The notes beneath the pieces are model-generated. The model did no database searches and had not been told where the DNA came from. It worked only from the letters and a program-made list of their open reading frames with translations. From contig OY540817.1 of assembly GCA_961205875.1 (NCBI GenBank), positions 19,317,001 to 19,381,000 of the forward strand: a stretch of DNA of 64,000 nt. The letters run 5' to 3'. Source of the stretch: Sialis fuliginosa (taxonomy: Eukaryota > Arthropoda > Insecta > Megaloptera > Sialidae). Below, piece after piece: positions 22,582 through 34,086 of this stretch (its first letter is position 1; the number at the start of each line of letters is the position of its first letter). A program made the position numbers and the translations under genes.

Positions 22582-22739
22582 ATTCTCAATCTCTTAAAAA
22601 GTTATAGTTTTAACCAGAAAGAATGCAAAATTGAAATTAAATTTATAACAGGTTTCAGAAAGTTAATTAACAGATATCTGACTGTTAAAGATAAATGATA
22701 GATAACAGAAATTTATATTACTTACACGAGATTGAGAAT
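22582..22739. repeat. Short inverted-repeat pair
   Basis: ATTCTCAATCTC at 22582-22593 and its perfect complement at 22728-22739, 134 bases apart. Could be a very small MITE relic. No internal coding sequence. Confidence 0.3.
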
Positions 22740-23395
22740 TTTTCAGTTGGGAAATCTCAAGTTGACAAGTTTCAGTAGAATATAAAATAAAAATATATTT
22801 TTTTTATTACAAACCATAAACTCATTTTCTGAGTGTTACAGTACAAATTTAATGGCGTACTTACGAATTTGTATATACTTATTAATTACGTTATATATAT
22901 TTATTATATAATTATTTGTTTGTAATAAGCTATGCTATTTGCGCTATGCTACTGATCTCATAATATTTTTGATGATTTTAATGACACAATTGTTAATAGA
23001 AACAGTTCATTTCGATATATTAGATAACAGATATTCTTATATACAACATTCGTACTATAGCTACAATAAAATTCACTTATAATAACCATTTTAGGAGTAA
23101 CTACATTAGAATGTTGATTTCTTTATATTTTGATCTAGAATATAGGTAGTACAAGGTATTTATTATTTTTCATAAAATTATTGTAAGTGAATTCCACTGT
23201 ATTTTAACTTGACAGTAAAAACCAACATGACTTTGTTAAGATAACATTTATACCAAAATAGAGTCCTTCAAATCACGACAACAATTGCACTATACAAAAA
23301 TCCACAGACTCTATATTGATTTTTATTCTTCAAAAACTTCACCACAAAGCTTCAACAATGATCGTAAATAAAATTGATTCCATTCTAAATTGCAG

Positions 23396-23691
23396 GTATT
23401 CCTTGACTTACGACGGTTTACACTTACAACTAAATTTATTTTCTTCATAACTTCTTAAATTCCTCATTAACTTTATTGTACAATATTATAATCCTCAAAT
23501 ACAAATCACAAAATAAATTAAATTCAACAATTGAATCAAATAACAATCAATAATAATTTGTCAACAATTGAACTTTTTGAAAAAAATTACACGGCATGTA
23601 AATATGTAACTTAATTGTTTTTGTTCTTTGTTTTTTTTTATCAAATGAACCAATGTCTAGGAACCTATTTCGGTCATAAGTCAAGGAATAC
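23396..23691. mobile_element. MITE-like element with ~19-base terminal inverted repeats
   Basis: The left end GTATTCCTTGACTTACGAC (23396-23414) is matched by the complement of 23673-23691 with one difference. The roughly 296-base AT-rich interior has no ORF. Non-autonomous DNA transposon structure; superfamily not assigned. Confidence 0.65.
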
Positions 23692-24326
23692 TTGTACTTC
23701 AATTTATTTGATTTTTTTAAATTAAATAAATTCCAATATTTTTATAGTAAATATTGTCAAATGTACATTTTATTTTTGTGTAATTATAGTGATTAAAATC
23801 TAACCAAATATAGAAAATATCAAAAATGTATATTATATAATGAATATCTAATTACATATTACAAATAATACGTATATTTCAAATATCATTCAAGATTAAA
23901 ATTATCAAAATATAAATCATATATTCTAGAGTTTATAAAGTATGATCATCAATTCGCAAAATAATTATTTTTGACTAATATTACTAACTATAGGTATAGT
24001 AATCCACCATATTACATCATAGTAACTTTTTATTTCATAAAATTTATTAAATTTTACCATATCTAAAATTGCATTTTTATCAACACGACATAAGAGTATT
24101 TTTTTATTTATTTTTATCATAATGTTTTCCCTATGTCATTTTAAGAATTACGATGGATAATTTCTATCAATTTTCTACCTAATATTTTTTATCCCTGTAT
24201 ACTGAAAATGAGTGTAATATAGGATTCAATAATTTTTATTTAATTTCTATTGCAAATACGATAATAATAAACTGAATTTGATCTCGTGGCTATTTTTATA
24301 ATCCGTCTGTTCAAAAATAAAAACAA

Positions 24327-24522
24327 ACATAGTCAAAACATATTTAGCTTTTATTACATTTTATAAAATGTAAAACATAATAATACTTGTATTAAATACT
24401 TAAATATTTGTACTTATAATAAAATAATATTTTTTGATTTAATGTACTTAAAATAATATACATACATATATATAAATAAAAATATGCTCTATCAATTAAT
24501 ATAAAACACATTTTGACTATGT
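24327..24522. mobile_element. Short MITE-like element
   Basis: ACATAGTCAAAA at 24327-24338 is the perfect complement of 24511-24522, with weaker pairing continuing inward. About 196 bases, AT-rich, non-coding. Confidence 0.45.
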
Positions 24523-24814
24523 AAAATAATAAATGTATAATGCATTACATTTAAATAAATATAATATTTATGTTGACATACATATATAATATAATAATTG
24601 TGCGAAATTATATTATTTCACTACCGATATATATAATATTTTTGTTGCAGTATCTATATTCAAATAAATCAATTTATAAAATACAGAATATAATTCTTAT
24701 TTCACAGATTATTAATCCAAGATCATTATTTTATTTTATAATTCACATCACTAAAATGTAAATTAAAAATTGTCCGTACAAACAATCCTCAAAAATTCAG
24801 TTTCAGATGCACTT

Positions 24815-25112
24815 ATGCCTAGTTTCACAAACAATAGTTGTATATTGCTGAACATAGCAACAGATAACTTTCTGTCACTTCACCTATTTAATTTTTATTT
24901 ATTCTCGTTGTACTTATTCACATAATTCGAACTTATCAAGTTTATTTGCTTAAAAAACATTGCTCATTATATGTATCTATATTTGAAAATTGATTTTCAA
25001 GCAGCTGGTTGTAAAATTAAATTAAAAATAAATAAAATAGTGACAGAAAGATAATTTACTGTATTCAGAGATAACTATGAGTTCTTGACAATTGGCTTCT
25101 GAAATCTAGTGA
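24815..25112. mobile_element. Degenerate fold-back MITE, family copy 1
   Basis: Begins ATGCCTAGTTTCACAAA. It contains CTTTCTGTCACT near 24870 and the complementary AGTGACAGAAAG near 25041, so the two halves fold back on each other. The start and the CTTTCnGTCAC block recur in the element at 43613-43892, indicating one family. The right end is approximate. Confidence 0.5.
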
Positions 25113-26830
25113 TCATTTTTTTGCTTAAAAATGAATCTGGATTTTTTAAAGCTATAATATTGTAAAGGACCGTTTGTATATTAAAATATATCAAATAAAT
25201 CTATAAATGCAATATCATATTGTGTGTGTACATAAGAGTGACTTGTTTTTATTTACGTAAACATACTACGTCACTTGGTATTTGTGTATTCCGACAATGA
25301 AGACACTTAAAATAGTTACTACCAGTCATTCTTTATAGCTGCTAACTATAAAACTCTTGTCTTAATATCTTTCGTGCACTTAAAAACCAAGAGAAACATA
25401 TTAGGAATATTATTTTCCAACCAGCCAAAGTAACAACTTTGCTAGCAAAAAAAAAAAATTCAAGGCTAAATTGTTTGCTGGCAAAAATTATTTTTGGCCA
25501 ATTACGTTTATTATACATTGTAAAAAAAAACTCACTGCTTTGATAAACTACGTCTTAGCATGTACGTATATTTTACTTAAGAAAAAAAATCACAATACAA
25601 AAACGACGTGATGAACACAAAGAAATAAATTTTGTTGAGTATATTAAAAAGAAAATTCCAAACCATTTTCATATTGTGATACAACAAATATACTTATATA
25701 AGAAATAATTAAAAAAATGTAAAAATATCAATAGATAAATACAGTATTTAAAATTAAGAAAATATCAAATATCAGTCAAGAAAAAAGATTTAAAGGTCAA
25801 CCTATCCACTCGTAAAGAAATGTTTACAGATTTTTTTGATTACAGGTTAGAACATAACCTACTTTTATCCCTGTTGATTTATTTTTTAACAATAAATCAT
25901 AAGCTAATAGATATATACAACCATCACCGTGTATGTATAGAAATATAACAATATTTGATATTAATACATACAAGTATATATTTTGATTATTAATGAACAT
26001 TCATAGTGTAGTATTTTATAGTGTATATTACACGGATTTCAGGAAATCCATTCATAATGAGAATTAAAAGAAAGAGCGTTTGATGAAGACAAATATACAC
26101 TTAAAAGTTTCTTTAAAAAATGTTTTGTTATACAGATAAAACAATAATTACCTTAGATTAGGAAAGACTATGGATACATAACAACCAATATGAACTGTTA
26201 CCAAAATTTTAAGGCGGCCATCTTTTCTTAATTGTCACTTTCATCATTTCCATGCATATATCCCAGAGATGTCAGTTGAAAATTTGTAATAATATGTAAA
26301 TATGCTTTAAATTACAATTGAATTTGGTATGTATGAGAGATGATAGTTCCAAATAGACGTTTCTCTGTTAATCAATTATCACTGAAATACTTTTAAAGAC
26401 AATATAAAACATTTATTATTAATTAATTTTATTATTCAAAATAATTGATATTTATTCTAAAATCTGAATGACTCGTGGAGTGATATGGAAACAACGCTAG
26501 GTAATGTGTTATTTGTCCTTTATCTTTCCTTGTCTAAGATAATTACAATCAGTGTTAAATCTAGAGGAGTAACCAGGGAGAAATCTCCCTTCCTCTAATG
26601 CGTAATTTTAAATTGAATAATCTGACATTTGATGATGGCCAATCAAGTATTTTTAAATATAATTGATTACTAACGGATAAGTGTTTTTAATAAACTCTCT
26701 GTATTCAACACTGATCATGATACATTACCCTTCCCAATTAAAAACCCCCAAACTCACAAGTGGAAAGGTCGACATACACATAAACAACCCATCATACGGG
26801 CACAGGGCCGCCACATCCGTCCGGCAGGCC

Positions 26831-29800
26831 TCACGTCTGCAGTGCTACCGATATCTCGCGGTGTATGTTGGCTATCTCATGGATCTGCGTCGCCAACTGC
26901 GTATTCAGCGTCAGCAAGATCTCACGCTGGGACTCGTGTGCCGTTATTGCCATTTCCAGCTGGTTCTGAGCCATCTTTGAGGTGGTTTGCAGCTCGACAT
27001 TTTCTTTTTGCAGGTTCTAAAGTGTAAAATAAATAAAATTAAAATCATTACATTGAAGATCGCAGAAAATTAAAACCACACGCACCTGTAACTCAACCTT
27101 AGCAGAATTCGAACTAGCAATTTTTATTTCATCGTTCTTTGCCTTGAGCTCCGTTTCGAGCTGCTCCACCCGAAGCCGCAACTGCTGGAGTTCCTTACGC
27201 AGTTCTTCATCGACTCCAGTTGCTCCAGCGCCAGCTGCAGCCAATTCTGCCTGATACTTGGCCTTCATACGGGCATTCTCTTCCTTGTAACTGTGCAGCT
27301 GCCTCTTCCACTCATCTACATTAGCCGTACTCTCCTGTAGTGCGCTAGTTAATCGTGCATTGTTGTTCTTTAGTGTCGCAAGTTCTACTTCCCACATTTT
27401 TGCATTTGCCGAGCTGTAAAGTAAATTAAAATTCAATTTAAGGAAATCATGTCATTTTGCAGAACTGGTTTCTAGACTTAGAGAACTAAAATACATTTTA
27501 TTGTATTCGGGATATATTTGACAACATATTTTTAAAACCATTTTAAAGTTTTGATATGTTTTATTTATTTCCTTATTCAATCATTCAAATAAGACCTTCA
27601 TTTTGAAAAAAAGACACAAAAAACTTTCTTAAACTAAAACTGCTTAAGAAAAATAAAATCTGTATGGACCAATTTTACATTATACTTGACATCACTTGTA
27701 CAAAATAAAAACTCTTAATTAAACGCACTAATTTTCTTTATCTTTTGCAACAAATGCCTAACCATCCATGATCTAGACAATTCAATAAGTTTAAAATAAA
27801 ATTTACAACTGTTTTACATGAGTACACAAGTATGCATACAAAATGTACAATTGCATATTCATACACCTTTCCCTACGGTACATAATTTCATGGCATGTTA
27901 TTTCTTTACTTATAATTGCAATTAGCATTTGTCAGTATTAGATTTATTATCTTCCTGTCTTATAAATGAAATTTATGTATTAGAGAAATTATAGCAAAAA
28001 TGATAAGATCTGATGAATTTCTTTAAAATTTCATTCTTTTTTCAGCTTTTCTCATTTCCACTCTTCAATTAATATTTTAAATCTTTTATTATCTATCTAT
28101 CTACTGAAATTTATTTAATTATTAAATATTTCATTTTGCTTAATGAAGATACGAGAAGCTTTGTGATCCTATTTAAAAAAAAAATTTCTCTCCGATTTCA
28201 CAATTTTAAATTGATCACACGCACAACTCATGAACCACTGAATCGATATTAATGAATTTGGTTGGATTGTTGGGTCTGACTTGTGGATGGTCTCATTTCA
28301 AAATCATCAAAATCGTGTGTAAGGGGGAGGGATGACATTCCAAAATATTTGTTTTTTCAAGATATCTCAAGAACACACGTTACATGAAAATTTTATAGGA
28401 ACTTTTTTGTAGAGCATTAAATTTCCTATAATATAGGTCTACAATGGTTGTTGTAAAATATTCCCTTACAAAGATTTATCTCAATTTGCTTTAAAAAATC
28501 GTGTTTTGGATATGGATATTTACTTTGACATATCACATTTGCATAAATTTAGATTTAGATTGAAATAGTCAAAAAATTAAAAGCGTTTTAAGATTAAATG
28601 GTTAATCAATGCAATTTATCTGAGCATTTTATCGATTTTTATTTAAATTGTTTAATAATTAACTACCTTTGGTGAATTTAACAATGAGATCGAAAAGTTC
28701 ATATATACAAAAAGTTAATAAATATAAACAAGAAGCAAACTATTTAAAATAATATTACACAAAAATTAAAAGTTAAATAATATTTTTTTTAAATACTAAA
28801 ATAGATTAAGAAATACTAGAGAAAACACCTAAACACAAAGAAATCTAATAATTAAAACCAAAACAGAATTACACATACTGACCACTTCCTTATTTTAAAC
28901 ATAAGGAAATAAATTTAATTACACATTACTAATAAATAATATTACTGTATTATTATGTAACAAATACAGTACAAAATAGTTTTCTTTAAATCATTTAGGT
29001 CATTAAATATACAAGTAATACAAAATTATGCAAAAGCATGCAAAATCTCAAAGAACCACTATCTAGAAAGATTTGAATTTCTTGTTTTCACAATAATTAT
29101 TAAAATGAGATCAATTAAACAAAGAGAAAAGTAATTATATATGCTTTTATGCAGATACACTGCTCTCTTTTCAGTGTAATAAAATCATGTTTCTATATGA
29201 CTCAGCAATGTGTCTCAGTTTTTCAACCGAAACAAATGACTTACATATTATATAACATTATATTATATTATATAACGTTATACATATACATAAATTCAAA
29301 ATATGTAACAAATAAGGATTTTTTTCTACTTAAAAAAAAGCATGTTAAAATTAGTTCATTTTAAATTTAATTGAAAGCAAAAATAATGATGTATAATTTA
29401 AAAAAATTTCTCACTCAATATGACACAGTTACCAACTGTCACCAATTAATTAATATTACATTATATTTGGAAATCGAAGCAATAAAAAATTTAACTACCC
29501 TATCATTATATTATATATAACCAACTGTATGAATTATATTTATTTATTTTCAAAAAACTTTCTCTAGTGTAGTAAAACAATATATAATTTATAATTCGAT
29601 TCATAAAAAAATAATAATTTCCTATAAGCAACATCATACAGGTAATACTCTATTTAATTACTGAGGTACTTAAAAAAAATTGCATCTATTTTAAGCGAAA
29701 GTAATGTTATATATTCAAGATGGTCATCCAAGCGTAATTATAATATATTGAGTATTTATTTTTACAACAGTAGCTGACTGGTAAACTGGAATGGGATATG

Positions 29801-32800
29801 TATAAATACCGAAGGGTCTGTATTATTTCTATCAAATAAGTCTTAGTGTTCAGTACAATAACATATAACGAACAAAAAATAAATACATCAATCAAAATGA
29901 GAAGCTACATCGTGAGTGAATTTTATTACTTATTTAAAAGTTGAAAAATATCTGTGATAGTTCAGTGTGAATTGGCATTTAATTTTTATTGAATCGGAAA
30001 TAATATATGAGTTTGCATCTTATATATATATAAATATATTGTGTGATCGTTTTCATCTATTTTTAATTTCATCATTGTATTGTAGATAATTTAATGAAAG
30101 ATATATAAAAATGATTTTAATTTAATGAGAAATATTTTAAAAAAATAATTTGCTATAGTATGAATAAGAGATCAAATATTTGCCGTAGTTAAATTCTACA
30201 TCCTTTATTATAGGTTTTTGCTTGTATCGCTACGTTCATTGCTGTATCGCAAGCTGGTCATGTAGGGGGAGGTTACGGACATGGAAATGGTCATGAACAT
30301 GAATTAGAAGCTGTTGATTATTACGTAAGTATGATAAAATAAAATACTTTTTGATAAGCGTTAATTTTGTTAAAGAAGATATTTAATCCCATATTGTGAA
30401 ATTCATTATTAATAATAAATTTATGTGATTCATACTTGAATTACTATTAATTCTTTTATCTTTTGTATTGTAATAATTATCTATAAAATAAATCATCAAT
30501 TAGTTATTTATCTAATAATTATCTTGTTATGAAACTATTTCCCTAATTTTTTGACTATGCAACTTTCTTAATTTCTTTATTGTATTGAATTAAAAAAAGA
30601 ATTCAGTATTTATAATAATCAATACTCGTCACATATTTTTCTAGGCCTACCCAAAATACCAGTACCAATATGCCGTCAAAGACCCCCATACCGGTGATGA
30701 GAAACAACACCACGAAACACGCGACGGTGACAAAGTCAAAGGATCCTACCAGCTCAAGGAAGCCGACGGTACCTTGAGAGTTGTTGAATATACAGCTGAC
30801 AAACACAACGGCTTCAATGCCGTTGTACACAAGATTGGGCACCCCAAACAAGAGATTGGTCATGATAGTTACCACCACCATTAAGTGTAGCCAATACTTA
30901 GTTTCAATTTTATATTTTTTCTTCTAAATTGTTTAGGTTAATTCTTAAGACTGTGTTTTTCGACTGTATTTTTTTATCTCTAAATTCTTTTAGTTCCTAT
31001 AATTCGTTTTTTATTGTGCTGATATTATTGTTATTATAAGCTCTTGTTTTTATATTTGTATGAAAGATGTAAATAAAAATATACATATTGATAATATTTC
31101 TTCATTATTTATAACATAATACCAGTCCTTCAAGATCCAAAATAAGAAAATCAATATTTTAAATATAAATAATTAAAACTTTTTTACATTTTTAGACATA
31201 GAACATACTACATAAAAGTTGTGGAAAATTAAAAATTACATACTTTAAGATACAAAAAGACTTTTCAAATTAATACTTAAAACATCAATTTAAAAAAATA
31301 TATGTATATATCTCATTAATTCTCAATGTTTTAAAAAATATTATACCACTTTAGCAGGAATTAAATAATGTAGAAACAAAAATTATTTACTATACATCTT
31401 TTTTGGGACCAAACAATATCATTTTATAATGTGTATTTTTATCTATAATAGAATAGAATATTTTAAGACAGAGTACAATATCATCTAATAGGAGAAGTTT
31501 TTTGTAATTCAATAATATTGTTTGTAATAACAAATATTCTCTCACTTTTTTATAGGAGTACCTCAATAGTGAATAAAACTACCAAAAACTACAAAAGCAA
31601 TACGTGTAATTCAATAATATAACATAAAAAATACAGTATAATCAAAAAGTGAATATTTTTTGTACTGACCTCTGAGCAAGAGCTAATTTGAGTCTATCAT
31701 TCTCGTACTTAAGCTGCATGTCAACAGAACTAGCTGCAGCCACACCCGGTGCTCCATAAGGGCTCTTGTCACCACCGCCACCTTTTGCTTGATGACTTGG
31801 GCTCTCTCCGGTCTAAATTAAAAAATAATTACCTCAGTCATTTATCTCTGGTTTTAAATTAAACAAATACATTAAACTAAAACTCTGTAATTAATGAGTT
31901 TAGGTATAGAACATATTAATATAAGTCACAGGGAATTAAGAACTGTGTATTTAAAGATATAAAAATATAAGGCATTCCATTAAAAAAATTTGAAAAGTTG
32001 CAGTTTCTTTACAGCCACCTTGCATATATTAATTAAATTTTAAATGTATATTTAGGTGATGGATAGTTTAAGTTATTGCTAGACCAAAAGACAAATAAAT
32101 CTTAAAATGATTTTTCAAAATAATGTTTATATTGATATTTTTTTAAACATTTTTTTCTCAACTGAATTATTTTACTAACCTGTAATCCAGAAACGGAATG
32201 GGCTCTCTGGTGGCTCTCATCTAGTGGGGCAGGTGGTATGTTGTTCCCAGAGGGGACTGTCCCTGAACCGATGGGTTCCAGCATACCATCTTGTGGTGCA
32301 GTATCAGCAGGTGGCGGTAATGCAGCTCGCGATGTTATTGGACTAGCATTAGCACTTGTTACAGGCGTGACAGCTGTCCCAGGTCCGGCGGGTGTGCTCC
32401 CATTTGAGTTTACTTTACGTGTGGCTTCTTTCACTTCTTGGAACTTTTCAATGAACTAAAAAAAATTCATTGAATATTTTTTGTTTGTTGATAAATATGA
32501 ATACAAAGTACCTTTCCAAGTTCTGCTTCAGATGAAAACCCTAATCCATAAACTGTATTGGCTCTCACGTCTGACCATTGCCCAAATTTCTGAGATGTTT
32601 TCGTAAAAGTCATATTCGGTGTTATTGTGCTATTGATTACCGCTTTCGTTCCATCTACACTGATAATCCGATAAAGACTACGCGAAGAATCATAAAAAAA
32701 TGAAACATTTACTGCGTTTACGGAAGCCGACATCCATGATCGTTTTGTTTTTGGATCAATATGGAAAACATGGGCCTTGCATGTGAAAATTGGTTGTTCA

Positions 32801-32974
32801 CTGAAATACATAATTAAATTACAACTACCTGTTTATCAATTTCGTTAATTATCTCATTAAATCATTTGGTCATGTGATATAAAAAACAGACTTCCTTATA
32901 CAAAGAAATATGGAAAATGTAATATTAAAGGGCTGGAGAATTGATTTAGTAATTCCTCTTATTACGTACCCCAT
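26831..32974 (-). CDS. Homer: Homer scaffold protein
   Basis: Postsynaptic and calcium-signalling scaffold whose EVH1 domain binds PPxxF ligands (mGluR, IP3 receptor, Shank) and whose coiled coil tetramerises. Exons: 32974-32970 (five coding bases), 32800-32512, 32455-32180, 31812-31670, 27413-27086 and 27016-26831, exactly 408 residues. MGEQPIF followed by the EVH1 domain (about residues 1-110, with [32 protein letters not shown]) is diagnostic. A Pro/Ala/Thr-rich linker follows, then a heptad-rich C-terminus ending in [20 protein letters not shown]. The 4.26 kb intron at 27414-31669 contains an antisense cuticle gene. The ATG exon lies 364 bases from the divergent RpS17 start codon. Confidence 0.95.
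28190..28460. repeat. Candidate interspersed-repeat fragment
   Basis: Composition changes sharply from the surrounding AT-rich intron, and the wording resembles non-coding tails of dispersed insect repeats. No inverted ends, ORF or target-site duplication was found, so the class is unknown. Confidence 0.35.
29798..29808 (+). promoter_or_regulatory. TATA box of nested cuticle gene
   Basis: GTATAAATA, about 95 bases upstream of the start codon, in the position expected for a tightly regulated cuticle gene. A TCAGT initiator-like sequence lies at 29850-29854, somewhat farther than the usual 30 bases, so the exact start site is unclear. Confidence 0.5.
29897..30884 (+). CDS. RR-2 cuticular protein, nested in Homer intron
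   Basis: Secreted structural protein of hard cuticle that binds chitin through the extended Rebers-Riddiford consensus. Exons 29897-29911, 30214-30324 and 30645-30884 give 121 residues. The first exon encodes only MRSYI, the usual arrangement in this family, with an intron interrupting the signal peptide ([19 protein letters not shown]). A Gly/His-rich stretch follows, then the RR-2 domain in exon 3 ([48 protein letters not shown]). The His-rich tail ends HHH. Exon 3 is much richer in G and C than its surroundings. The gene lies wholly inside a Homer intron on the opposite strand. A TATA box is present. Confidence 0.93.
30885..31669. other. Large Homer intron, part right of the nested gene
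   Basis: Cuticle-gene 3' UTR to about 31095, then plain AT-rich intron. No other feature seen. Confidence 0.5.
31072..31077 (+). terminator. Polyadenylation signal, cuticle gene
   Basis: AATAAA about 190 bases downstream of the cuticle-gene stop codon. Confidence 0.5.
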
Positions 32975-33337
32975 TCTTTCTCGTCCTAGCGTCATTTAAA
33001 GCCGTTTTATAGAACTAAATAACCATAATTGTCTGATTCAGTAATTCTGAATCTGTCAGACGTTCGTCAAAACATGCGGGTAACGCGTTTTCTGTTTTAT
33101 CTATATAAATGGTAGAAAATAGTTCAATAATTTGAAAATTGGTAACCGTGATAAAAGCGGTAACTTATCTATGAGTAACACGAAGAAGGCAAAGAAGAGT
33201 TTCCTGATTTCCTTTTGCTAAATAAATCGACCACGTTTTGTTACAAATCTCGGTAATAATATAAAAGTATGTAATATATTATTAATTTAATAATATAGTT
33301 TTAAGCATTGTTTTCTAATACAACTTATATTCCAGAA
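32975..33337. promoter_or_regulatory. Divergent Homer / RpS17 promoter region
   Basis: The start codons of the two genes are 364 bases apart on opposite strands. A pyrimidine-rich CCTTTTGC near 33210 followed by a GTAATA donor near 33251 could be a short non-coding RpS17 first exon, since a TTCCAG acceptor sits two bases before the RpS17 ATG. The assignment is inferred. Confidence 0.4.
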
Positions 33338-33827
33338 ATGGGTCGTGTAAGAACGAAAACTGTGAAGAAGGCTTCAAAAGTCATCATCGAGAAGTATTAC
33401 ACGAAGTTAACTCTCGATTTTGATACAAATAAACGCATTTGCGAAGAAATAGCAATCATTCCCACAAAACCATTAAGAAATAAGATTGCTGGATTTGTTA
33501 CACATTTGATGAAACGGCTCCGACATTCACAGGTAATATTATCATTTTCAGGTTAAACGATGTTAAAATTAACGTGCTAATTATGAACTGCTCAACACTT
33601 TAATGAAAATTACTTTTTAATTAAAGGTACGCGGTATCTCAATCAAATTACAAGAAGAAGAGCGTGAACGTCGCGATAATTATGTACCAGAAGTATCTGC
33701 ATTGGAGCACGACATCATCGAAGTTGATCCAGAAACTAAGGAGATGTTGAAAATGTTGGATTTCAACAACATCAGTGGACTTCAGTTAACGCAGCCTGCA
33801 ACTCAATCTTTTAATAGACGAAATTAA
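33338..33827 (+). CDS. RpS17: 40S ribosomal protein S17 (eS17)
   Basis: Structural protein of the small ribosomal subunit, located at the head. Exons 33338-33532 and 33627-33827 give 131 residues, the normal length. The protein begins [20 protein letters not shown] and contains [40 protein letters not shown] and a conserved tail. The acceptor TTCCAG just before the ATG shows that an upstream non-coding exon exists. The 94-base coding intron holds no box C/D or H/ACA structure that I can see. A polyadenylation AATAAA lies at 33867-33872. Confidence 0.97.
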
Positions 33828-33866
33828 ATATAATTTTGTATCAATCAAACATATGTATTTACTTAT

Positions 33867-33872
33867 AATAAA
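33867..33872 (+). terminator. Polyadenylation signal, RpS17
   Basis: AATAAA 40 bases after the stop codon. Confidence 0.6.
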
Positions 33873-34086
33873 GTAAGTAATACAAAAAATATATATTTTT
33901 TTTATTTAAATACAATCTCGTAAACTTTACAATATATTTATTGATTACAGTCTGAAGAAAAAAATGATATTGCACACTTACGCTAAAAATGAAAACAATT
34001 ATTAGTATTATTTATCATTTTTATTTAAATTACAAATGATTAGAGTGGTCATAGACCTGGAAATGTTAGGAAATTTTTTAAAATTT

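Larger units (their letters stand above)
21972..26830. other. Gene-poor AT-rich spacer between adenosine kinase and Homer 3' end
   Basis: Nearly 5 kb without any ORF showing splice support or protein homology. It contains the adenosine kinase 3' UTR and probably the Homer 3' UTR, with first minus-strand AATAAA near 26410. It also carries MITE-like elements at 23396-23691, 24327-24522 and about 24815-25112, and a G-run repeat remnant near 22118-22160. Confidence 0.6.
27414..29896. other. Large Homer intron, part left of the nested gene
   Basis: Non-coding AT-rich intron sequence. A stretch at about 28190-28460 is less AT-rich and carries phrases (AACTCATGAACCACTGAATC, then GATATTAATGAA) of the kind common in insect interspersed repeats, so it is probably an old transposon fragment. 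Short ORFs here lack splice or homology support. Confidence 0.5.

Noticed and set aside
24570-24761. 63-codon plus-strand ORF
   Set aside because: Ile/Tyr-rich translation typical of random AT-rich DNA.
29149-29364. 71-codon plus-strand ORF in the Homer intron
   Set aside because: AT-rich chance ORF with a repetitive Ile/Tyr tail and no family.
30603-30881. 92-codon minus-strand ORF
   Set aside because: Antisense of the RR-2 cuticle exon 3.
33533-33626. RpS17 intron examined for a snoRNA
   Set aside because: Ribosomal-protein introns are frequent hosts, but this 94-base intron lacks paired C/D boxes or H/ACA features.
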